NCBI GenBank assembly: GCA_002070755.1
Contig: MWDY01000010.1
Coordinates: 1-21,793 of the forward strand
Direction: 5' to 3'
Source of the DNA: Spirochaetes bacterium ADurb.Bin110
GTDB lineage: Bacteria > Spirochaetota > Spirochaetia > Treponematales > Rectinemataceae
Length of the DNA: 21,793 nucleotides
The position numbers and the translations under genes are program-made. Positions 8,460 through 15,554 of the stretch are shown in pieces; the first letter of the stretch is position 1; each line of letters begins with the position of its first letter. The notes below the pieces were generated by a model. The model did no database searches, had not been told where the DNA came from, and saw only the letters and a program-made list of their open reading frames with translations.

Positions 8460-10103
8460 ATGTTGACGAACAAAGAAGAGAAAGCTCGATATATCAAAGT
8501 AAATGGAAAGGACACCGTGGCAATTATTGTCAATGAAGGTGGGCTTGCTGCTGGAACAAAATTTTCAGATGGGCTTGAGTTGAAGGAGGCTATTCCTCAA
8601 GGTCATAAGGTGGCACTCAAGGATATTGAACCTGGCGAGCCCATTATCCGCTATGGCATGGTAATTGGCTATGCAATGCGAAGCCTTCCTAAAGGAAGTT
8701 GGGTCGATGAAACAGCTTTGGAGTTGCCGGCACCACCAGATTTAGATGCGCTCTTAGCACAACTGTCCCACCAAGAGGGTAGTTTGCACTCGAGGACAAA
8801 GAAAAAGCAGACTCAAAAGACGCCATTATCAATGCCGAACACCACGTCTTCAGCACAGTCTTTCGTAGCGCCGTCCTTTCAATCAGAGCCACCTACCTTT
8901 GAGGGTTACCGCAATGCTGATGGAACTGTTGCCTGCAAAAATTTGCTGGGCCTTGTCCCTTCAGTGCAGTGCATGGCAGGGGTGCTTAAGGTTGCTGCAG
9001 CGCGCATCGAAAAAGAACTTTTGCCTCGTTATCCTCATGTTGATGGTGTTGTTGCGCTCAATCATAGCTATGGATGTGGAGTTGCAATTTCAGCAGCTGA
9101 ATCTGAAATACCTATAAGAACAATTCAAAATCTTGCTTCGCATCCTCATTTTGGAGGCTTGGCACTCATTGTTGGCTTAGGTTGTGAAAAACTGCAGCCA
9201 GAACGCATTGCTACTGCGCCACAACATCAGATTATTCGCTTGCAAGATCAGGCTGGCTTTTCGGCAATGGTTGCAGAGCTTATGCGCGTTGCGGAAGCGA
9301 GGCTTGCGATCCTCGATCAGCGACGGCGGGAGCCCTGCCCGCTTTCTGACCTTGTGGTAGGCGTTCAATGTGGTGGCTCTGATGCATTTTCTGGTGTCAC
9401 CGCAAATCCCGCAATTGGCTATGCCTCGGATCTCTTAGTGCGCGCAGGCGCAACTGTAATGTTTTCTGAAGTCACTGAGGTTCGAGATGCGGTACATTTG
9501 CTCGTACCACGCGCTGTATCAAACGATGTCGCCCAAACACTTATTCGAGAAATGAAATGGTACGATGAATATTTAGCGCGCAGCAATGTGGATCGTTCCG
9601 CCAATCCGGCACCCGGAAACAAAAAAGGCGGCTTATCAAATATTGTCGAAAAGGCGCTTGGCTCAGCAGCAAAATCTGGTATAAGTCCTATTGTAGGGGT
9701 ACTTGCTCCTGGTGAACGTGTGCCGCGCGAGCAATCCTCTCAAAGAGCGACGCATGGACTCTATTTTGCTGCAACACCCGCCAGCGATTTTATCTGCGGT
9801 ACACTCCAGCTCGCTTCTGGCATCCATGTGCAGGTTTTTTCTACAGGCAGAGGAACGCCCTATGGATTAGCGATGGCGCCCGTCATCAAAGTGAGCTCGA
9901 ATAGTCGCCTGGCTCATCAATGGCCAGACCTTATCGATATCGATGCTGGTGAAATTGCTAACGGTACTGCAATCATAGAAGAAGTTGGTCAGCAAATATT
10001 CAATTATATTATTGATGTGGCGAGCGGACGAAAAAAAACCTGGGCAGATGTCCATGGCTTGTATAACGATCTTGTGATCTTCAATCCTGGGCCTGTGACA
10101 TAG
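8460..10103 (+). CDS. garD: Galactarate dehydratase, UxaA family
   Basis: This 547-residue protein has an N-terminal SAF-like domain (residues 1-95) containing the [18 protein letters not shown] stretch. A low-complexity Ser/Thr/Lys/Gln linker (about 100-142) is longer than in E. coli GarD (523 residues). The UxaA-type catalytic part follows, starting [19 protein letters not shown]. Signature segments [36 protein letters not shown] and [18 protein letters not shown] match GarD closely. The enzyme dehydrates meso-galactarate to 5-keto-4-deoxy-D-glucarate, meeting the GudD route at the same intermediate. A strong AGGAGGG site ends four to five bases before the ATG. Altronate dehydratase is the related alternative, but the GarD-type motif and neighbours decide it. 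Confidence 0.9.
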   Translation: MLTNKEEKARYIKVNGKDTVAIIVNEGGLAAGTKFSDGLELKEAIPQGHKVALKDIEPGEPIIRYGMVIGYAMRSLPKGSWVDETALELPAPPDLDALLAQLSHQEGSLHSRTKKKQTQKTPLSMPNTTSSAQSFVAPSFQSEPPTFEGYRNADGTVACKNLLGLVPSVQCMAGVLKVAAARIEKELLPRYPHVDGVVALNHSYGCGVAISAAESEIPIRTIQNLASHPHFGGLALIVGLGCEKLQPERIATAPQHQIIRLQDQAGFSAMVAELMRVAEARLAILDQRRREPCPLSDLVVGVQCGGSDAFSGVTANPAIGYASDLLVRAGATVMFSEVTEVRDAVHLLVPRAVSNDVAQTLIREMKWYDEYLARSNVDRSANPAPGNKKGGLSNIVEKALGSAAKSGISPIVGVLAPGERVPREQSSQRATHGLYFAATPASDFICGTLQLASGIHVQVFSTGRGTPYGLAMAPVIKVSSNSRLAHQWPDLIDIDAGEIANGTAIIEEVGQQIFNYIIDVASGRKKTWADVHGLYNDLVIFNPGPVT

Positions 10104-10199
10104 CATGAGCAAATATTTCTAAATTAAAACTATTATAGATAGAAGTTATTAAGGAATGGCACCCTGTAACTCCTCACGCAGAGCTATGAGGATAGAGAA
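10104..10199. other. Short intergenic stretch between garD and the IS30 relic
   Basis: AT-rich spacer after the garD stop. A small inverted repeat TCCTCA (10171-10176) and TGAGGA (10187-10192) sits just before the relic's start. I see no U-tailed terminator for garD here. Confidence 0.3.
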
Positions 10200-10448
10200 A
10201 TGAAAAGCTACAAGAGGATCGCTACAAAAGATTGAGAAGATATCTGAGCATGCTCTGACCGCGGAGTACCACAATATATTATCGCTGAGCGGCTTGGCGT
10301 GAGCCAGGCGGCTATTTCTAGAGAGCTCAATAGAGGTGTAGATCGAAGATCCTCCAACTCCTTTTTGTCACAGTCGGTGATAAACTTCCGGTTTCAGACC
10401 TTGACACGCCATGGGACATTATCATGGAGTTTCAACAGATTTTGCTGA
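10200..10448 (+). pseudogene. IS30-family transposase relic (N-terminal HTH only)
   Basis: Starting at an ATG preceded by GAGG, the frame reads MKSYKRIATKD and then two stops (codons 12 and 16). It continues to IAERLGVSQAAISRELNRG, a clear IS30-type helix-turn-helix. After that it loses resemblance and ends at a TGA at 10446. The DDE catalytic region is absent. It is a dead element in the gap between the aldarate operon and the ABC transporter operon, so it probably marks an old rearrangement joint. The family assignment rests on the start and HTH patterns, recalled from IS30 transposases. Confidence 0.6.
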
Positions 10449-10493
10449 ATTTTTTTCTATGATAAACATTTTGCAATTAACTTGATCGATTCT

Positions 10494-11507
10494 TTATTCC
10501 CTTTTTCTTGTATATGAATCTATGCCTACTACCACAAGAATTATCAAGCCTTTGATAACATACTGAATGAAGACAGGCACTCCAAGGAGATTAAAGGCAT
10601 TAGTGATAACAGTGAGAAGCAATACTCCGATTATTGAACCTAGTACTGTCCCTTCGCCTCCAGATACTGAAGTACCGCCTATTACTACTGCAGCTATGGC
10701 ATCCATATCATAATTTTGCCCAGCAAGAGGAGTGGCTGAGGATAATCTTGAGGCATATACGACTCCCGAAATGGCTGCCATAAGTCCTCCGATTACGAAT
10801 GTCATAATATGGTAATAGTCAACAGCAACTCCTGCTAATTTACTTGCTTCTTTATTCCCCCCTACTGCACAGCAATATCTTCCTAGTTGTGTCTTGGAAA
10901 GAATGAATTGAAATAATAAAGCTAACAAGACCATTATTATTACTGGTATAGGGATGCCCCAAAGATAACCAGAGCCTATTATTTCGAATTCTATTTGCTG
11001 ACCGTTAATAGGATAACCACCAGTATAAAGATAAACTAGACCTCTAATAATTGTAGATGTCCCAAGCGTAGCTATCATCGGTACAATATGTATCTTGGCT
11101 GCTAAGAAACCATTAATAAACCCAATCAAGAGGCCAACAAGAATAGCTATTAATGCTGCGAGTGTCCAATGCATTGACCCTTGGAGGCCTAAGGCAAGAG
11201 CTGCTGATAGTGCCAGTGTCGAACCGACAGAAATATCAAATCCACCACCGATAATGACAAATGTGGTACCTATTGCCATTATGCCTACAATTGCGCTTTG
11301 CCTAAGGATATTTAATAAGTTAGTAGCTGAAAGAAAATTCTGCGTTACTAGTGAAATGCCTAGCGAAAGGACAAAAAAACTTAAAAGCAATCCATAACGT
11401 CTTAAGATATCCTTTATGTCAAAGGATTTTGTCTTTTCTTTTGTAATAAATTGATAATCATTCGGAATTGAACCTTTTACCCCACCAATATCATTACTAT
11501 TGTTCAT
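10494..11507 (-). CDS. Sugar ABC transporter permease (RbsC-type)
   Basis: This 337-residue polytopic protein has about ten membrane segments. It carries the RbsC/MglC-type segment GTTFVIIGGGFDISVGSTLALSA and the later AIAAVVIGGTSVSGGEGTV motif, both hallmarks of the BPD_transp_2 sugar permease family. A hydrophilic N-terminus of about 30 residues precedes the first helix. The ATG at 11505-11507 overlaps the end of the ATPase gene by 11 bases and has a GAGGTG site five to six bases upstream, indicating translational coupling. It should form a homodimer channel with the ATPase below and the periplasmic binding protein. It is the last gene of the operon; I see no clear terminator hairpin after it. 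The substrate is not readable from the permease. Confidence 0.9.
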   Translation of the reverse strand: MNNSNDIGGVKGSIPNDYQFITKEKTKSFDIKDILRRYGLLLSFFVLSLGISLVTQNFLSATNLLNILRQSAIVGIMAIGTTFVIIGGGFDISVGSTLALSAALALGLQGSMHWTLAALIAILVGLLIGFINGFLAAKIHIVPMIATLGTSTIIRGLVYLYTGGYPINGQQIEFEIIGSGYLWGIPIPVIIMVLLALLFQFILSKTQLGRYCCAVGGNKEASKLAGVAVDYYHIMTFVIGGLMAAISGVVYASRLSSATPLAGQNYDMDAIAAVVIGGTSVSGGEGTVLGSIIGVLLLTVITNAFNLLGVPVFIQYVIKGLIILVVVGIDSYTRKRE

Positions 11508-13014
11508 TATTCACCTCAATCATTTCCTTCAATAGCATATCTTCAGAAGGAAGCTCCCAAAATGTTCGCTTAATTTTCCCTTTTTGCATTACCAATATCC
11601 GATCTGATAAGGTGAGAGCCTCCTTCGGATCATCAGAAAAATAAAGTACTGACTTTCCATTCGCTGCAAGATCGCGAATTATATGATAAATTTGGTCCTT
11701 TGTTGCTACATCTATTCCATGAGTTGGTTCGTCAAGAATTAGTATCTGTGGAGAAGAAAGGATCCATCTTGCTAATATACACTTTTGTTGGTTCCCCCCA
11801 CTTAGATATTTTATCTTCTGTTTTAGATTGACGTATTTAATTGAGAGTTGAAAAGCAACTTTTTCTGCTTTTGATTTTTCAATCTTGCTAAAAATAATCC
11901 CCCAGCGAGCAATAGTGCTTAACGATGAGAGGGTTATATTGCTTATAATACTATGATTAAGTATTAGCCCTTGAGTCTTTCGGTCTTCTGGTACCATTCC
12001 AATACCATGCTTGAGTGCATCATGTGGCGTATGGAGTTGTGTGGTTTTGCCATTTATTTTTATTGTGCCTTTGTGTTGGGTAGAAGCTCCAGATAAAGTT
12101 TTTGCCAGTTCACTCTTTCCGGATCCTACAACCCCAATAATTCCAATCACTTCTCCCGCATGTGCATCGAAAGATACATTTGTAAACTCATTTTTACGCC
12201 CCAAATTATTTACTTCAAGGACTACATTTCCAATTTGCGACTTCTTGTAGGATCGTGACTCAACAATTTCCCTTCCAAGCATTAATGACACAAGATTCTT
12301 TATGGGAACCTGGGGGGAAAGGTCTTCCGCTACTATGCGTCCGTCTCGGATTACAGTTGCACTATCTGCAATACTTCTTACCTCATCTAGGAAATGGGTT
12401 ATGAAAACTATACTCATTCCTTGCTGCTTGAGATCATTTACTATCTCGAAGAGCCGTAAGGTTTCTTGTTTGCTAAGCGATTCTGTCGGCTCATCCATAA
12501 TCAAGATAGAACTCTTTCTCGAAACCGCTTTCATAATTTCGGCTATTTTTCTTTGTGCAGGGTTTAGATCTCTTATCTTCGTCTTTGGAGAAGCATCCAA
12601 GCCGAGATGTTCACTGAGGTCTCTGTATTCAGAAAAAATAGATTTGCTATTCAATATTCCCGCATGTCTGACACATTCATGACCAAGAAAAACAGCTCCC
12701 ATAACAGTCAATGTTGGAATAAGACTGGATTCTTGATGAACAATACTTATGCCGGCTCTAAAAGCATCTATAGGTGCGGTAAATTTGACGGGATTTCCAT
12801 TCAGATAGATTTGTCCTCTGTCTGCTCTGTAGATACCACATAGAATTTTCATTAATGTCGATTTTCCTGCACCATTGGCTCCGAGAAGGGCTATGACTTC
12901 GCCTTTTCTTAGCGAGAAGTCTACATTATCGAGGACTTTCACACCTAAGAAACTCTTTGAAATACCTTTCATGGATACAATAATTCTATTTTGCTCCGAT
13001 CTCAGATTACCCAT
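11497..13014 (-). CDS. Sugar ABC transporter ATPase with two nucleotide-binding domains (RbsA-type)
   Basis: The start was placed at the ATG 13012-13014 (MGNLRSEQ), giving 505 residues, the normal RbsA length. A longer frame would overlap the upstream gene heavily. NBD1 has Walker A GANGAGKST, Walker B ILIMDEPT and an H-loop THFLDEV. Its signature position reads LNPAQRK instead of the usual LSxxQxQ. NBD2 has GVVGSGKSE, a canonical LSGGNQQK signature and ILILDEPT, and lacks the H-loop His (FSDDPKEA), as in other RbsA proteins. Such asymmetric pairs leave one fully competent ATP site. The ATG overlaps the preceding gene's stop by eight bases. It powers sugar uptake with the RbsC-type permease. 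Confidence 0.88.
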   Translation of the reverse strand: MGNLRSEQNRIIVSMKGISKSFLGVKVLDNVDFSLRKGEVIALLGANGAGKSTLMKILCGIYRADRGQIYLNGNPVKFTAPIDAFRAGISIVHQESSLIPTLTVMGAVFLGHECVRHAGILNSKSIFSEYRDLSEHLGLDASPKTKIRDLNPAQRKIAEIMKAVSRKSSILIMDEPTESLSKQETLRLFEIVNDLKQQGMSIVFITHFLDEVRSIADSATVIRDGRIVAEDLSPQVPIKNLVSLMLGREIVESRSYKKSQIGNVVLEVNNLGRKNEFTNVSFDAHAGEVIGIIGVVGSGKSELAKTLSGASTQHKGTIKINGKTTQLHTPHDALKHGIGMVPEDRKTQGLILNHSIISNITLSSLSTIARWGIIFSKIEKSKAEKVAFQLSIKYVNLKQKIKYLSGGNQQKCILARWILSSPQILILDEPTHGIDVATKDQIYHIIRDLAANGKSVLYFSDDPKEALTLSDRILVMQKGKIKRTFWELPSEDMLLKEMIEVNNEQ

Positions 13015-14230
13015 TTTGATCTTTCCATCTTGCAGAGATAGCCTCAATATGCCTTTCAGGAACATATAAGATGTTCCAGCAGACCGCTATATCATAATCG
13101 ATCAAGCTTTCTAAATAAGAATCCCTCGTGGCATCATCTATCATAGTGTCATAGGACGAATGGTCAACTAACTCAATTCCAGCATAAACATAAGGCATAG
13201 CTTGCATATCTCGATCTATTTCTTGCATGCATTTTTGTATTTCTCGTCTTGCAAATGAAGACGAAATGCCTTTTTTCTCCATAATGTCATCTAATATATT
13301 CGTCTCTATACTGAAGAGTTCTGACACAAATGAATAAGCCATTCTCTTTTCTACACCAGCTTGCTCAAGACCTTTGGTAAGAAGGCCAAATTCAAGCGGC
13401 AAGCCTGCTGGAGCATAAGTTTTGCAATAGAACATGGGTTTTATAAAATCAGCATATTCTGAAAGAAGATGGTAATCTTGCCCAACTAAGAAAGCAATTG
13501 AAGGAGCAAAGAGATCCAAACCTACGCGTAGTCTGTTCTCATGCGCAGCATGAGCATATTTTGCAACAAGTAATTCTATAACATGACTTCGAAACACAAG
13601 CATAGGCTTAGCTTGTTCCATATACACCGCAGCACCATTAGAACCCAGCTTTGCGCAATTAATAAGCAGCGAGGAAAGATCAACCCAATCCTTATCAGTA
13701 GAATTTTTATAAGCTTCTCTGCATAGGGGACAAGCACAGGCGCCCAAAAATTCCAATCCATTTGCAGGCGATGGAAACCTAATTCTATCTAAGAAAATTC
13801 CATGTGCTCCAATGTTGATAGCTGAATCAATTGCCCATTGAATTCCTTGTTCATCTTGTCCAAGCGATGCAGGACAATGGAAAAGAAATTTTTCATCGCC
13901 TTTCCCTATTCTTTTCCAAACCCCAAGACTGCCATAACCATCATTGCCTTTGGAATCTTTTGCAAGAGGTACATGGCTACTAAGACTAGCTGGTCTATCC
14001 GCAAAGACCATAGTCCATCTATAGACAGAAGTCCCCTTCTTCTCACATTTTTCAACAACCTGATTAGCAAGTTCTGTGAATTCGGCACTAATAGAAAGCA
14101 TAAGATCATTAGGGCAAAGCGCATTGAGGACATAATCAAGTTTTCTTAATATGAGCTCTTTACCTAGTTCATTTACTTGTTGTGGTCCAATCATAAGCTG
14201 GACCGCTATCCTTTTATTTCTATTCAGCAA
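13007..14230 (-). CDS. Glycoside-hydrolase-like TIM-barrel protein of unknown function
   Basis: The 407-residue protein has no signal peptide or membrane segment, so it is cytoplasmic. Its pattern resembles putative glycoside-hydrolase-like TIM barrels: a GAHGIFLDRIRFPSP strand with Asp148, and a C165-x-C167-x-x-C170 cluster (CACPLC) of the kind seen in GHL and beta-galactosidase-like families. A later FIKPMFYCKTYAP segment resembles a barrel strand end. No exact family is recognised and the catalytic acids are not certain. The start is a TTG at 14228-14230 with GGGG about eight bases before; an ATG at 14194 is the alternative. Lying between the binding-protein and ATPase genes, it probably acts on the imported glycoside (inference). 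Its stop overlaps the ATPase start. Confidence 0.65.
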   Translation of the reverse strand: MLNRNKRIAVQLMIGPQQVNELGKELILRKLDYVLNALCPNDLMLSISAEFTELANQVVEKCEKKGTSVYRWTMVFADRPASLSSHVPLAKDSKGNDGYGSLGVWKRIGKGDEKFLFHCPASLGQDEQGIQWAIDSAINIGAHGIFLDRIRFPSPANGLEFLGACACPLCREAYKNSTDKDWVDLSSLLINCAKLGSNGAAVYMEQAKPMLVFRSHVIELLVAKYAHAAHENRLRVGLDLFAPSIAFLVGQDYHLLSEYADFIKPMFYCKTYAPAGLPLEFGLLTKGLEQAGVEKRMAYSFVSELFSIETNILDDIMEKKGISSSFARREIQKCMQEIDRDMQAMPYVYAGIELVDHSSYDTMIDDATRDSYLESLIDYDIAVCWNILYVPERHIEAISARWKDQNG

Positions 14231-14266
14231 CTAATCAACCCCTATCTATATTATGTGGTCAAGATG

Positions 14267-14305
14267 ATTAATAGCGGGAATCTTAAAAAGGTTCCCGCTA
14301 TTAAT
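14267..14305 (-). promoter_or_regulatory. Intercistronic hairpin between binding-protein and downstream transporter genes
   Basis: A perfect 14-base inverted repeat (arms ATTAATAGCGGGAA and TTCCCGCTATTAAT) surrounds an 11-base loop. It lies 14 bases after the binding-protein stop on the minus strand. There is no run of Us after it in the direction of transcription, so it is less a full terminator than a stabilising or attenuating hairpin. Such hairpins are known to keep binding-protein mRNA in excess over permease and ATPase mRNA. Confidence 0.7.
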
Positions 14306-14319
14306 ATCGCTAAAATAAG

Positions 14320-15252
14320 TTACATTTCAGGCACATATTGATCGACATTTGACTTATCAACAAAGACTGGAACTATTTCAACAAATGTTGGTACCTTTTT
14401 GCCAGCTAGATAATTCGCTGTGGTCTCAACAGCAGTATAGCCAATATTAATGATAGAAGCAAACGCGGTCATTTGAACATTTCCTGCCTTAATCTCAGCT
14501 TGTAGTGCTTTAGAATATTCTAGCGCAGTGACGTATTTGCCTTTTAATCCGGCCTCTCTAATCGCTTTGGCGGCAGCTATTGCTCCATCTGTCCATTCCG
14601 CAGACACCAAATCAAAAGGTTGCTTTGTCTGAAGAAAAGCTTCCATTGCAGCTAGTGCACCCTCTCTAGTCCAACCTGGAATTGCCTGACTATAAACGAT
14701 TTTGTACTTGGGATACTTGGCTAATTCTGCTTTGAAACCATCACTTCGAAGGCGTTGGGCACTCGTTCCAGGCTCGCCTTCAATAAGAACGATATTTGCA
14801 GGCCGATCACCAAGTAACTTAGCTGCCATTTGACCCATCATTATCCCGTAAGTCTTGTCATTTATACCAATAAAGGTAACGACCCCAGGATATTGGCCCG
14901 TCGGATCTGGCCCTATTGTATTAGTAAAAGTGATCAATGGAATATTGGCATCATTGCACATTTTCACAGCAGGTAAAAGCGCCTGGGGATCGCAGGAACA
15001 TAACATAATAGCATCAACCTTTTTTGATACAAAATTTTCCACTTGATTGAGTTGCTTTCCAGCATCCCATTCAGCGTCAGCGTATGTAAGAGCAATGTTA
15101 TACTTAGCAGCAGCTTGATCCATTCCTTTACGCTCAACAGCAAAAAACTCTACTGAACCGGGAAGACATACTGCAACGCTTTTTTTAGCTTGAGCAAATG
15201 CACCTACTAATAAAACAGTCAGACCTAGAACAACAATCAAAATTCTCTTCAT
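14320..15252 (-). CDS. Periplasmic sugar-binding protein (RbsB-type)
   Basis: The start was set at the ATG 15250-15252 (MKRILIVVLG), preceded by GGAGG at 15260-15264. An upstream in-frame ATG at 15318 would lie before the sigma-54 promoter and is rejected. The 310-residue product has a cleavable signal peptide (MKRILIVVLGLTVLLVGAFA, cut near AFA|QA) and then the type I periplasmic fold. Typical segments are FFAVERKGMDQAAAKYN, DAIMLCSCDPQAL and a late ITALEYS-like ligand/hinge segment (VTALEYSKALQ). It should deliver a monosaccharide or related compound to the RbsC/RbsA-type components encoded downstream. The ligand is unknown; the neighbouring hydrolase-like gene hints at a glycoside. Confidence 0.9.
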   Translation of the reverse strand: MKRILIVVLGLTVLLVGAFAQAKKSVAVCLPGSVEFFAVERKGMDQAAAKYNIALTYADAEWDAGKQLNQVENFVSKKVDAIMLCSCDPQALLPAVKMCNDANIPLITFTNTIGPDPTGQYPGVVTFIGINDKTYGIMMGQMAAKLLGDRPANIVLIEGEPGTSAQRLRSDGFKAELAKYPKYKIVYSQAIPGWTREGALAAMEAFLQTKQPFDLVSAEWTDGAIAAAKAIREAGLKGKYVTALEYSKALQAEIKAGNVQMTAFASIINIGYTAVETTANYLAGKKVPTFVEIVPVFVDKSNVDQYVPEM

Positions 15253-15291
15253 ATAAAAACCTCCTACAAAATAGTGGATAGTCAGTTTAGC

Positions 15292-15307
15292 AGCAAATTT
15301 GATGCCA
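15292..15307 (-). promoter_or_regulatory. Sigma-54 (-24/-12) promoter of the sugar transporter operon
   Basis: On the minus strand the sequence reads TGGCAT-CAAAT-TTGCT. This matches the sigma-54 consensus TGGCAY-N5-TTGCW at every defined position, with the invariant GG and GC ten bases apart. Predicted transcription starts near 15281, about 29 bases before the binding-protein ATG. The adjacent NtrC-family activator is the obvious partner. Confidence 0.85.
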
Positions 15308-15554
15308 ATTGCAATCAATTCTTTGAATTCTTATTTGAAATTACTTCTTTTTATTTTAATAAAATAAGATAATCATCCTTATCTTAATATCAGAAGTATA
15401 CAGAATAGAAAGCTTGATTATGGTTCATTGTTCAACAATTAGCACATCATATTCTAGCTAATGTGCTTTTTATGGCACAGCTACAATTACAATTCTGATT
15501 TTACACCATTAGAATGAGGAATTATTTACTCAACATCATTGCTAATAAATAATT
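15308..15554. promoter_or_regulatory. Probable enhancer region for the sigma-54 promoter, with palindromes
   Basis: This gap of about 250 bases between the kinase gene and the promoter is AT-rich and holds three dyads. TAAGATAA-N6-TTATCTTA at 15365-15386 is centred about 94 bases upstream of the predicted start. ATTGTT-C-AACAAT at 15427-15439 is centred about 152 bases upstream. AGCACAT-N13-ATGTGCT spans 15441-15467. Distances of the first two suit enhancer sites for an NtrC-type activator. The third may instead be a 3-prime hairpin of the kinase mRNA, though it lacks a U tail on that strand. Confidence 0.5.

Noticed and set aside
10156..10171. TGGCAC element resembling a second sigma-54 promoter
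   Set aside because: The -12 part is absent: the sequence at the right spacing reads AACTC, not TTGCW, and the downstream frame is a dead transposase.
13015..13065. Longer start for the RbsA-type ATPase
   Set aside because: It would overlap the upstream gene by 59 bases and adds residues not typical of the family; the ATG at 13014 gives the normal length and a short coupling overlap.
15253..15318. Upstream start adding 22 residues to the sugar-binding protein
   Set aside because: The extension crosses the sigma-54 promoter and has no ribosome site, while the ATG at 15252 has GGAGG and begins a proper signal peptide.
15441..15467. Inverted repeat as a rho-independent terminator of the kinase operon
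   Set aside because: On the minus strand, where the kinase is transcribed, no U tail follows the stem; the T run lies on the other strand.
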